Source of the DNA: Pedobacter sp. B4-66
GTDB lineage: Bacteria > Bacteroidota > Bacteroidia > Sphingobacteriales > Sphingobacteriaceae
Length of the DNA stretch: 64,000 nucleotides
Direction of reading: 5' to 3'
NCBI RefSeq assembly: GCF_018492665.1
Contig: NZ_JAFVME010000006.1
Coordinates: 372,001 to 436,000, forward strand
The position numbers and the translations under genes are program-made. Shown here piece by piece: positions 54,735 through 62,759 of the stretch (positions are counted from its first letter, which is position 1; the number at the start of each line of letters is the position of its first letter). The notes beneath the pieces were generated by a model. That model ran no database searches. It worked only from the letters and a program-made list of their open reading frames with translations, and was not told the DNA's origin.

Positions 54735-56306
54735 TTAGTTAAAAATTAAATATATTAAAATCATTACAGATGCCAATCCTAGCCAAACAAACCAAATAGG
54801 TCTGGAATTATAGGCTTCCTCCTCTACTACCGTACCTTTTGTTTCTAACAGTGATGGTATTACAGTGTTTATTGCAGGCTTTGTAATTAATGTTACTGCC
54901 ACAATTACAATACTTAGCGCTACGAATAGATAAAATGAGAGTAAAAGGAAATGTGGCCAATAGCCTTTATAAGGATAGTTTAATACATGACATGCCCCAA
55001 GTATTAAGCAAACCAACCCACCACCATAAAGAACTATTTCTACCGAAATGCTATTCACCCTTTTCCATATAATTCCTGCGAGAAAAACAACAGACAATGG
55101 TGGCGCAAGTATAGAAACCAAGCCCTGACTTAATTCAAAAAAGTTCTTCCCTGAATAAGAAAAAACCATGGCGATACCCACACCAATTATTGCTGCAATA
55201 ATGGTAATCCACCTGCCCATTTTTATCTGTTGCTGTTTATTTAAAACTTTAACCTGCGAAACCACATCCAGTGTAAATACAGTACAAAAAGAATTTAAGC
55301 TAGATGACACCGTATCAATCAATGACGCAATTAATGCAGCAATGCTTAATCCAAGCAAACCATGAGGCATTAGTTCTTTTATCATGGTAATGTAGGCATT
55401 ATCAGCCTGCGCTGTATCTTTAAATAAAACATAGCACATAATACCCGGAAGAATAAATATTAATGGCATTATTATTTTTAGTGCCCCAATAAATATTGCT
55501 CCATACTGCCCTTCCTTTAGGTTCTTTGCAGCCAATACTTTTTGCACTAAAGTTTGATCTGCACACCAATAATAAATTGCTACAACCGGATACCCCAAAA
55601 TAATAGCAACCCATGAATATTCGGGGTTTGAGGCCGGAAGAAATAGTTTCCAGAAAGATTCCGGCGTTTGGCTAACCAATAAATCTACGCTACCAATTTT
55701 TTGAAACCCCAAAAAAGTAAGCAGTATTGATGACACGATAATAATGATCGATTGAAAAACTCCTGTACGAACTACCGCTTTTAGTCCCCCAATAGCTGTA
55801 AAACTGGTTGCAACAACAGCAATAATGACAACTGCTGTAAATAAAGAACAATCAAATATTCCTGAAATCAAGAGCCCGCCTGCATACAAGGCACTTCCTA
55901 ACCATACCACCAATATTGAAATTAAGCTATATATGACCAAAAAATTATAAGATCGTTTACCAAAACGAATCAGTAAAAATTGTGGGATAGTGCTTATTTT
56001 GGCTTTTAAGTAATAAGGCAAAAAAACCATGGATAACAGCATTAAAAATATCCAGGCCAGTAGTTCAAAATTACTACCAACAATACCATGCGAAAAACCA
56101 ATACCTGCAAAACCAATTAACATCATAGGCCCTGCATTGGCACTAAACATAGAAAAACCAATTTGCCACCACTTCAAAGATCTTCCACCCAAAAAAATGT
56201 CTTCCTGGTTTTTCTCTTTTTTATTAAAGCGAAAACCAATAAAAAACAAAGCAAGGGCATATAGCCCTAAAATTATATAATCGATGTAGTTGAATGATAA
56301 ACTCAA
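54735..56306 (-). CDS. Sodium/solute symporter (SSS family)
   Basis: A 523-residue inner-membrane carrier with 13-14 hydrophobic segments. YIILGLYALALFFIGF opens TM1, FLGGRSLKWWQIGFSMFSANAG is the family marker, and GLKAVVRTGVFQSIIII continues it. SGLT-like relatives import sugars or sugar acids with sodium. Located between the mutarotase and the enolase-family gene, it probably brings the released monosaccharide into the cytoplasm. Confidence 0.9.
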   Translation of the reverse strand: MSLSFNYIDYIILGLYALALFFIGFRFNKKEKNQEDIFLGGRSLKWWQIGFSMFSANAGPMMLIGFAGIGFSHGIVGSNFELLAWIFLMLLSMVFLPYYLKAKISTIPQFLLIRFGKRSYNFLVIYSLISILVVWLGSALYAGGLLISGIFDCSLFTAVVIIAVVATSFTAIGGLKAVVRTGVFQSIIIIVSSILLTFLGFQKIGSVDLLVSQTPESFWKLFLPASNPEYSWVAIILGYPVVAIYYWCADQTLVQKVLAAKNLKEGQYGAIFIGALKIIMPLIFILPGIMCYVLFKDTAQADNAYITMIKELMPHGLLGLSIAALIASLIDTVSSSLNSFCTVFTLDVVSQVKVLNKQQQIKMGRWITIIAAIIGVGIAMVFSYSGKNFFELSQGLVSILAPPLSVVFLAGIIWKRVNSISVEIVLYGGGLVCLILGACHVLNYPYKGYWPHFLLLSFYLFVALSIVIVAVTLITKPAINTVIPSLLETKGTVVEEEAYNSRPIWFVWLGLASVMILIYLIFN

Positions 56307-56320
56307 ATTTGGTCTCTTAA

Positions 56321-57493
56321 TTACATAGATACAACAGGGTTATATTTTGGAACATCTTGTTTTTCCCATAACCTTTCTAGTACTATCTTGTTTTCTTTAT
56401 AACAATATTCCCAATCAATCCTTACCGGTAACCCTTCTATTTCAGACAAATAGAATCTACCATTTCCCCATAATGGCTTAATTAAAAAATATCTTTCTAG
56501 CCCATACATAAGTGAGTGCAGATATTCAATCATTGAGTTATCATTGGCAGAAGTCATCAGAAAGGCTGAATATAGGGAATATCCACCAGATGAAAATTGC
56601 AAGTTTTGATTTTCGCATAAATCTCTTATTTCCATCCATTCTTTCATTCCTCCCAGCTGTGTGGGTACTGGCTGCAAATGTCTCACTCCGGAATTCACAA
56701 GAGTTGGGAAAATTTTCGATGTCCGTTCCGATTCCCCATAAGCTATCATAACCGATGTTCTTTTACAAAGCTCCTCAATTTGATCATAAGCAGCTGAGTG
56801 TATGGGTTCCTCTAACCAGCACAAACTCTCCTCTCCAATGGCATCAAGAAATTTGAATACTTCATTACAGGTCCAAACCTGATTTACATCTGTGGCAATC
56901 TTCATTCTATTCCCAACCAACTGATTTACAAATTTTACCCTTGCAATGTCTTCACTTATATTAGTTCCAAAATCTTTTCCAACTTTCATTTTGTAACAAT
57001 CAACCCCTGCATCCATAAAGAGGTTCACTTCATTTTCAAGTTGATGCAAGGTATAATTGGTTCCCCCACCGCTTCCATACATCTTTACATCATTCCTGGT
57101 CGCACCAATGTATTTGTATAAAGGAACGCTTCTACGGCGAGCAGCTAAATCATACAAAGCCATATCAACTTGCCCCAATATGGCACCCGCTGCACCTTTA
57201 AATCCTTCATTCCTAATTGACCAATACAATTTCGGGTAAAACTCTTTATACGGTACCGAATGGCTATGAAAAAGAATTGGAAAGAGGCAGGTTTCCAGAA
57301 TGTTCATGTAACTGTTATAAACAGGAGCTTCTCCAACATTCCCATCTTTATCCTCTATGGTAATAATTGATATTCCGAAGTTAGGGAAAGGCCCCATAGT
57401 GGCGTCCTGAAAAGGAGTTACCGCAGCAACCTGTTCTAAAACTCTTATTCTGATTCTTTTTATATTGAAGATTTCGTTATCTATATTGTACAT
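56321..57493 (-). CDS. Enolase-superfamily sugar acid dehydratase (mandelate racemase/MLE group)
   Basis: A 390-residue cytoplasmic protein. The capping domain is N-terminal; the barrel carries Lys168-x-Lys170 (CYKMKVGKD) and metal ligands Asp202 (ATDVNQVW), Glu228 (WLEEPIH) and Glu254 (AYGESERT). In acid-sugar dehydratases of the mandelate racemase type a His follows on the seventh strand; here the stretch reads LQFSSGGYSLYSA with no His. It probably dehydrates an aldonate made by the adjacent aldo/keto reductase, L-fuconate- or L-galactonate-like. The next gene abuts it exactly (57493/57494). Confidence 0.8.
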   Translation of the reverse strand: MYNIDNEIFNIKRIRIRVLEQVAAVTPFQDATMGPFPNFGISIITIEDKDGNVGEAPVYNSYMNILETCLFPILFHSHSVPYKEFYPKLYWSIRNEGFKGAAGAILGQVDMALYDLAARRRSVPLYKYIGATRNDVKMYGSGGGTNYTLHQLENEVNLFMDAGVDCYKMKVGKDFGTNISEDIARVKFVNQLVGNRMKIATDVNQVWTCNEVFKFLDAIGEESLCWLEEPIHSAAYDQIEELCKRTSVMIAYGESERTSKIFPTLVNSGVRHLQPVPTQLGGMKEWMEIRDLCENQNLQFSSGGYSLYSAFLMTSANDNSMIEYLHSLMYGLERYFLIKPLWGNGRFYLSEIEGLPVRIDWEYCYKENKIVLERLWEKQDVPKYNPVVSM

Positions 57494-58390
57494 CTATTGT
57501 TGATTAAGCGTTTGTAGTATGTCGTTATAAATTTCTAAAGGCAACTCCCCCAATTTCATTGCGCTAAGAGTATCTGTTAGCTGCTTCCTATCAGCAGCAC
57601 CAATTACAATTTTAAATTGAGCCGGAATGGTTAAAAGAAACCGATGCGCAAGTTCTTGTAATGGGGTATTATATTTTTCGGCTATGGCATTAACTCTTTT
57701 AGCCTGTGCTATGCTTTTTAAATCGAGCCAATTGGGAGGTGAATTGGTGAATTCCGAAAAATTAGATCCTAACAATCCCATGTTTAAAGGACTGGCGGCA
57801 TAATATTGTCTATTATGCGCTCTACAAAAAGGAATAGTAGTATTCAATGCGTCAATACCACACGCATTGAGCGTGTTATATTCCATAATCACATCAAATT
57901 GGTTAGACTTAAAATAGGGTTCAAACCACTCAGGGGTGTTACCGCCCAGACCTATTCTTTTTGCATAACCTTGATGCATAAAGAATTCCATTTGCTTTAA
58001 TATCAGTTCTATATCCGATTGAGGAATGGCAGCAGGATCATGTAGAAAAAGCACATCTATAATGGTAACATTCAGTGTTTTCAAGCTGTTTTCTACACTC
58101 CTTTTCATTCCGTCAGAGGTGTAATCGTAATGCGCTTCATCAACCTTATAACCTTTACTGCGCCCCACCTTTGTACTGATTAATGGTCTTTTACCAGACC
58201 ATTGGCCTAAGGCAGTACCTATTAGCTGTTCTGCATCTCCATATGCAGGGGCCGTGTCTATAGCTGTAATCCCTTGTTCGAGGGCGCTTAAAACTGTCTC
58301 AATTGATTCCTGGGTATCTACCTCTCTCCAAATACCGCCAATCCCTGCAGTGCCCAAAACCAATTTATTTATCTCTTCTAACATAATCAC
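57494..58390 (-). CDS. Aldo/keto reductase, L-fucose/L-galactose dehydrogenase-like
   Basis: A 298-residue cytoplasmic NAD(P)-dependent enzyme. The catalytic tetrad is Asp45 and Tyr50 (AIDTAPAYGDAE), Lys74 (LISTKVGRS) and His117 (VLFLHDPAA). TPEWFEPYF and the tail VIGAADRKQL are like those of D-threo-aldose (L-fucose/L-galactose) 1-dehydrogenases. It would oxidise an L-sugar to its lactone. It directly follows the 775-residue gene (5 nt) and precedes the dehydratase with no gap. No lactonase or aldolase is seen. Confidence 0.83.
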   Translation of the reverse strand: MIMLEEINKLVLGTAGIGGIWREVDTQESIETVLSALEQGITAIDTAPAYGDAEQLIGTALGQWSGKRPLISTKVGRSKGYKVDEAHYDYTSDGMKRSVENSLKTLNVTIIDVLFLHDPAAIPQSDIELILKQMEFFMHQGYAKRIGLGGNTPEWFEPYFKSNQFDVIMEYNTLNACGIDALNTTIPFCRAHNRQYYAASPLNMGLLGSNFSEFTNSPPNWLDLKSIAQAKRVNAIAEKYNTPLQELAHRFLLTIPAQFKIVIGAADRKQLTDTLSAMKLGELPLEIYNDILQTLNQQ

Positions 58391-58395
58391 CTCAA

Positions 58396-60723
58396 TTACA
58401 ATACCGTTACATCATTTACAGTATTAACTTTAACCTTTATTGTCTCGCCGGTTTTAACCTTTACTTTAGGCCATCCTAAAAATGCTGTATAGCTTAATGG
58501 CTTTATTGTTTGTTTTTCAGTTTCGGCCATTACGGATACATTTGCATCATACCCGGTTGTATTTGTAAGCTCAATTGTAATCCCCGATTTATCACTTGAC
58601 AACATCTGAGCTTTAACATGATCAAAGACATATATTTTCTTACGATCCATATTAACATAAATACCGGGAATTTCCAAAGCCATCAGCATCCCATTTGTTT
58701 CTGTCCACGAGTTACGCGTGTTTATAAAATTACCAATACTGCCTTTTCCTTCAGCATCGCTTAACTGAATTCGTTCCATCGAAGAACCGATCAGGTTGTT
58801 GGTAGTTAAATGCCCAGGCATATTTACAGCTTCAGCATGCGCATGCTGAATATCTCTTATCAAATCCGCATAAAGCTGGTTACCTGTAGCCCTAAATAGC
58901 TTAAAAACATAATCACCCGAAGCTGTACAAATGCCCGGGGCAGCATGCTTATTCTGGATACTGGCCCAAATAGCACCGGCCATATTGCTCTTAAGCTTTC
59001 CAATTTCACTGTTCGGTGGAAAAACAGGATCATAAGAGAATGTCCATGTGGCACCTAATGCAGCTTGAACTTCTGCCTTATTTAACCATTCTTTTTGCCC
59101 TGTATAGTAATACAAAGCCATTAATGATTCTAAAAATCCAAATGTAGATTCAGCATCTGCATCTTGAGATATATCTCCACAATGGCCACCTGTTAATCCT
59201 TGCTTTTCAACATCACGATGGTAATAAAATTTAGCTGCATCCTGGGCAACTTTCATCCATTCCTTATTATGGAAATAATCGGATGCCATTGCTAAGCCTG
59301 CCGGAACAATAGCCCCAGCTGTTGAATTATACACGGCAATCTCGCCTGTTTCAGGAACAATATACTGGCCAAATTCACCATCTTTTTTCCAGGTATTTGC
59401 AAAGGCAGCAGCAAGTTTTTTAGCTGCATTTTCCCACTCAGGTTTAACACTTTTACCATATCCTTGAGCTTTTAACAACTGCATGTGTTTTATGAGCCAA
59501 AGCAACGCATCAGCATTCTTCCTCACCATTGCCTGAACAGGCTTAAAATCAGGAGACATTTTCTCAGGAATGATTTCGCCGCTGGCTTTAATTCCTCCAT
59601 AAAAATACCCGCTTTTTCCTTGCAATTTATTTACTACAAAATCCAGTTCGGTGATAACCCTATCTCTCTCCTTTTTATCATTAAGAGCTAACATTGGGTA
59701 GGTATTCATCATACCGCTAACCCATCCAAGCTGAAAATCCTTATTATTTTCCGGTCTGTAAAAAGATCCTGCCGGAACCTCTACAAAGTTTCCTCTGCAT
59801 ATATCTGTAGATACCTGAAATAATTTACTCATCGGTAAAATATTACGAGGATGGTTTAAACCTGAGAGCTCTTTACGCACCTGCATAAATTTCTTTAACA
59901 GGTCTGGAATGCTTGATGCATTAAAAACGTATACCTTAAAACCAAGTGCTACCTCATCACCAGATTTCCAATCAGGTGCTTTATCACCACTCAAATGAAA
60001 ATCGCCAAAGCCAGTTGCCATTTTACGAACTGCAGGTGCAGAAATACTAAAAGAACAGCTGTCTTTTGCAGCATTTTCAGCAATAGTTAATCCGCTGCTG
60101 CCCAATTTGGTCATTTGCTCAGTAAGCACAATAAATCCCTTCTGTTCCTTTTCTGAGAAAAAACACATCGCAGGTGTAGCCACATTTCCTGTTGTTAACT
60201 CTATAAGCGAGGCTTTATTTGGTTCAATAGAAAGTCGGGGATTGTTAGAAATGGTAAGTGGCACCGAAGGATTGTAATACATATCCTTTGGATATTGTGG
60301 ACTGTAGCTATTTCCAATTGCTCTATAGCGGTTTCCATTGTAAACTGAAGCCGGTACAAGCACATAGTTTTCAGGATTCCATTTACTAAAATCAAAAGAA
60401 ACTGAAACTGCAGATGACTTAGCGCTACCACTGTTTAAGCGAAATGATGTAGAGACATCCGTAACTTCGGGATGCCCGGAAACCGGACTTGCTTTAAACT
60501 GCATGCTCCAGGTGCCCGTTTTTGTCTGCAATAATTCTTTATTAAATATCTGCTCAGATAATAAGTCTGTTCCATTAAATTCTTTAACAGACAATCTTAA
60601 TGAACCATTAATATCTTTTAATAATTTATTAAGGGACTCAACCGGTTCTTGTGCTAAGGACACCATTCCATTGCTTAAGCAAAGAAAGCCAATCAATGTG
60701 ACCCTTAAATTCTTCATTCCCAT
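58396..60723 (-). CDS. Exported protein with a helical-toroid, glycosidase-like region
   Basis: A 775-residue protein with signal peptide ending GMVSLAQE. Residues about 30-270 are a beta domain (MQFKASPVSGHPEVTDVSTS). Residues about 290-700 are helix-rich with paired helices (ESTFGFLESLMALYYYTGQ, ADALLWLIKHMQLLKAQG), typical of an (alpha/alpha)6 six-hairpin glycosidase or lyase. The C-terminus is a beta sandwich (VKVKTGETIKVKVNTVN). No CAZy family is recognised and catalytic acids cannot be assigned. It heads an operon with the L-sugar oxidation genes and has a 26-bp element 61 nt upstream. Confidence 0.6.
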   Translation of the reverse strand: MGMKNLRVTLIGFLCLSNGMVSLAQEPVESLNKLLKDINGSLRLSVKEFNGTDLLSEQIFNKELLQTKTGTWSMQFKASPVSGHPEVTDVSTSFRLNSGSAKSSAVSVSFDFSKWNPENYVLVPASVYNGNRYRAIGNSYSPQYPKDMYYNPSVPLTISNNPRLSIEPNKASLIELTTGNVATPAMCFFSEKEQKGFIVLTEQMTKLGSSGLTIAENAAKDSCSFSISAPAVRKMATGFGDFHLSGDKAPDWKSGDEVALGFKVYVFNASSIPDLLKKFMQVRKELSGLNHPRNILPMSKLFQVSTDICRGNFVEVPAGSFYRPENNKDFQLGWVSGMMNTYPMLALNDKKERDRVITELDFVVNKLQGKSGYFYGGIKASGEIIPEKMSPDFKPVQAMVRKNADALLWLIKHMQLLKAQGYGKSVKPEWENAAKKLAAAFANTWKKDGEFGQYIVPETGEIAVYNSTAGAIVPAGLAMASDYFHNKEWMKVAQDAAKFYYHRDVEKQGLTGGHCGDISQDADAESTFGFLESLMALYYYTGQKEWLNKAEVQAALGATWTFSYDPVFPPNSEIGKLKSNMAGAIWASIQNKHAAPGICTASGDYVFKLFRATGNQLYADLIRDIQHAHAEAVNMPGHLTTNNLIGSSMERIQLSDAEGKGSIGNFINTRNSWTETNGMLMALEIPGIYVNMDRKKIYVFDHVKAQMLSSDKSGITIELTNTTGYDANVSVMAETEKQTIKPLSYTAFLGWPKVKVKTGETIKVKVNTVNDVTVL

Positions 60724-60759
60724 AGTTTAATTTACTAGTTTAATGTAAAGATTAAACTA
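60723..60759. repeat. Repeated TAGTTTAAT boxes at the operon start
   Basis: TAGTTTAAT occurs at 60723-60731 and 60736-60744, 13 bp apart, and its complement ATTAAACTA at 60751-60759. The last two form a 24-bp inverted repeat around GTAAAG. They overlap and precede the ATG of the 775-residue gene, where an operator or leader hairpin would act. Confidence 0.45.
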
Positions 60760-60784
60760 TAGATGGCTTAATACCACCCATAAA

Positions 60785-60810
60785 TTGACTATTAGTAATG
60801 TTTTTTTTGC
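60785..60810 (-). promoter_or_regulatory. PUL 2 26-bp element, copy 3
   Basis: Plus strand reads TTGACTATTA then GTAATG, eight T and GC. It matches the copies at 53306 (22 of 26) and 47936 (19 of 26). It lies 61 nt upstream of the 775-residue gene and next to the GH97 stop. Confidence 0.7.
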
Positions 60811-60827
60811 AATGATTTAAATGAAGA

Positions 60828-62729
60828 TCAGTTTTTTATTGGTCTGATGATTATTGCCTGCCCATTCTTTGTCAGCAACTGAATATTTAACACAGTTGAT
60901 GCATTTACATTCATCTTCTTTATCGCAATTTTGGTTGGCGTTGAAAGTGACGCATCATCAGCATAAATTGTGGCTTCATACTGTTTGTTTTTACTTAAAA
61001 AATCGAGTGATAACGTAAAGCTTCTTGCTTTATCTGTTAAAGTTCCAACGTACCAATCATTACCGCTTTTACGTGCTATGGTTCCAAACTCCCCTATTTT
61101 GCCTTCTATTACTTTTGTATCATCCCAAACAGTTGGCAAGGCATCATAAAAACTAAGATCAGGTATTTCTGTTATAACTGAAGCCGTTGATCCTGCCCCA
61201 CCTTTTTGCCTTGGAGAATCAGCAGGTCTGTCGTACCAATACACAAACTGCCAAGGACTATAAATGCAAATCGCCTTTGCCATTTGAGAGGCATGCGAGC
61301 CCATTTCGTTTACTCTTGGGGCAAAATAGCAATTGGTAAAATCCCCTGCTCCTGCTATCATCCGAGTAAACATAGTAATTAATACCTGTTGGTTATCAGG
61401 ACTTTCTTCTTCACCACGTATTCCTTCCTGAGTTAATAAATTCGGATAAGTTCTGGAATATCCTGTTGGTCGGTATTCATCATGAATATCAATCATCAGC
61501 TGATTACTAGCAGCTTTTCTCACTGCCTCATGTAGCCAGGATGTATTTTGTTGTGATCCTACATTAACAAAACCGTATTTTATCCCTTTTACACCCCATG
61601 ATTTAAACAAGGGTAGTATCGAATCTAGCTGTCTGGATAATGCTCTCTGATTTACATAAAGTATCACACCAACGCCTTTAAGCTTTCCGTAATCTATAAT
61701 TTCCTGCAGCGTCAATGGCCCTGTAGATCTCGAAGGATCAACATTTACAGCCAAAGCACTGGATGCATTGTCGTATTCATGACCATACCAACCAGCATCA
61801 AATTCTATGTACTGTAAATTGTGTTTGGCTGCAAAATCTATACTGGCTTTACCTCCTGTTGTGGTAAGTGTTACTTCACGAATTACTTTGCCCGGTTTTA
61901 TCCATGACACATCTGCTAAAGCAGAAGCATGATTAAGATTCAGAATAAAATGATTGTTTTCTAAAAGTTTGCCTGGTGACTCAGCAATCATTACAAAGCG
62001 CCATGGAGTTGAGAAATCTGTATTATAAATTGCCTTACCATCAAGAGTAGTAACAAGCATTAAACTATCTTTTGGAGATCGGTTAAATTTCATTCGTGCA
62101 TGATCTACCAGCGCTGCCTCTCCCAAAGCGATGAACCGATTTTTACTCAGTTCAATTACATACGGGCGTTCGGTTCCGTTTATAGTTTTACTGATGCTAC
62201 CCCGACTATATTTTGCCTGGGCATTACCTGCAATCCAGGAGGTATAGTCTTTAGTAAACTTAAAGCCCGTTAGCTCACGGGGAATGGTAATTTCCTTACT
62301 CGCAACTAAATTATACTTAAATGCGACACCTTCATTATAAACCCTTGAAGTGATAGAAAATAAACGATAAGGTTCTTTAGACTCTTTAAATTGAGTGGTT
62401 ACTTCATTATAATGATCTGTATAACTATTTTTCTCTCCGTATACCGGGTTCCATTTTTCATTTACAAGTTTTCGTTTTACGGAAACAATTTCAAGGTTTT
62501 CCGACAACGGATTTTCATTTTCAAATTCAAGTCCTAAAGGCGAATTAGCAACAACTGGATTGCCTTTATAGGAAATGGAGTAGCTTAAAGTATTGTATTT
62601 ACCTGCACCTGTAATAATAATTAATGCTGTTTTTTTATCGGGGCTTAACACTTTAACCTGTTTTATTTCTTTAGCTTGAAGTATCAGAACATTACTTATA
62701 AAATACAGCACCAACAGCAACTTATTCAT
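60828..62729 (-). CDS. Glycoside hydrolase family 97
   Basis: A 633-residue exported protein (signal ends LILQAKE). The N-terminal beta-super-sandwich (25-275), (beta/alpha)8 barrel (about 285-545) and C-terminal sandwich match GH97. Marker motifs are FDAGWYG, EYRPTGYSRTYPNLLTQEG and VYWYDRP. Retaining alpha-galactosidases of the family have Asp in an IKVDF-like strand; here IKYGF has Gly386. The following HDE (416-418) differs from the two textbook subgroups, so anomeric mechanism and sugar (alpha-galactose or alpha-glucose) remain open. It follows the sulfotransferase-like gene by 30 nt and does not share the operon that starts at 60723. Confidence 0.88.
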   Translation of the reverse strand: MNKLLLVLYFISNVLILQAKEIKQVKVLSPDKKTALIIITGAGKYNTLSYSISYKGNPVVANSPLGLEFENENPLSENLEIVSVKRKLVNEKWNPVYGEKNSYTDHYNEVTTQFKESKEPYRLFSITSRVYNEGVAFKYNLVASKEITIPRELTGFKFTKDYTSWIAGNAQAKYSRGSISKTINGTERPYVIELSKNRFIALGEAALVDHARMKFNRSPKDSLMLVTTLDGKAIYNTDFSTPWRFVMIAESPGKLLENNHFILNLNHASALADVSWIKPGKVIREVTLTTTGGKASIDFAAKHNLQYIEFDAGWYGHEYDNASSALAVNVDPSRSTGPLTLQEIIDYGKLKGVGVILYVNQRALSRQLDSILPLFKSWGVKGIKYGFVNVGSQQNTSWLHEAVRKAASNQLMIDIHDEYRPTGYSRTYPNLLTQEGIRGEEESPDNQQVLITMFTRMIAGAGDFTNCYFAPRVNEMGSHASQMAKAICIYSPWQFVYWYDRPADSPRQKGGAGSTASVITEIPDLSFYDALPTVWDDTKVIEGKIGEFGTIARKSGNDWYVGTLTDKARSFTLSLDFLSKNKQYEATIYADDASLSTPTKIAIKKMNVNASTVLNIQLLTKNGQAIIIRPIKN

Positions 62730-62759
62730 ATTTTGTTTTTGATTGAATTAAAAACGGCC

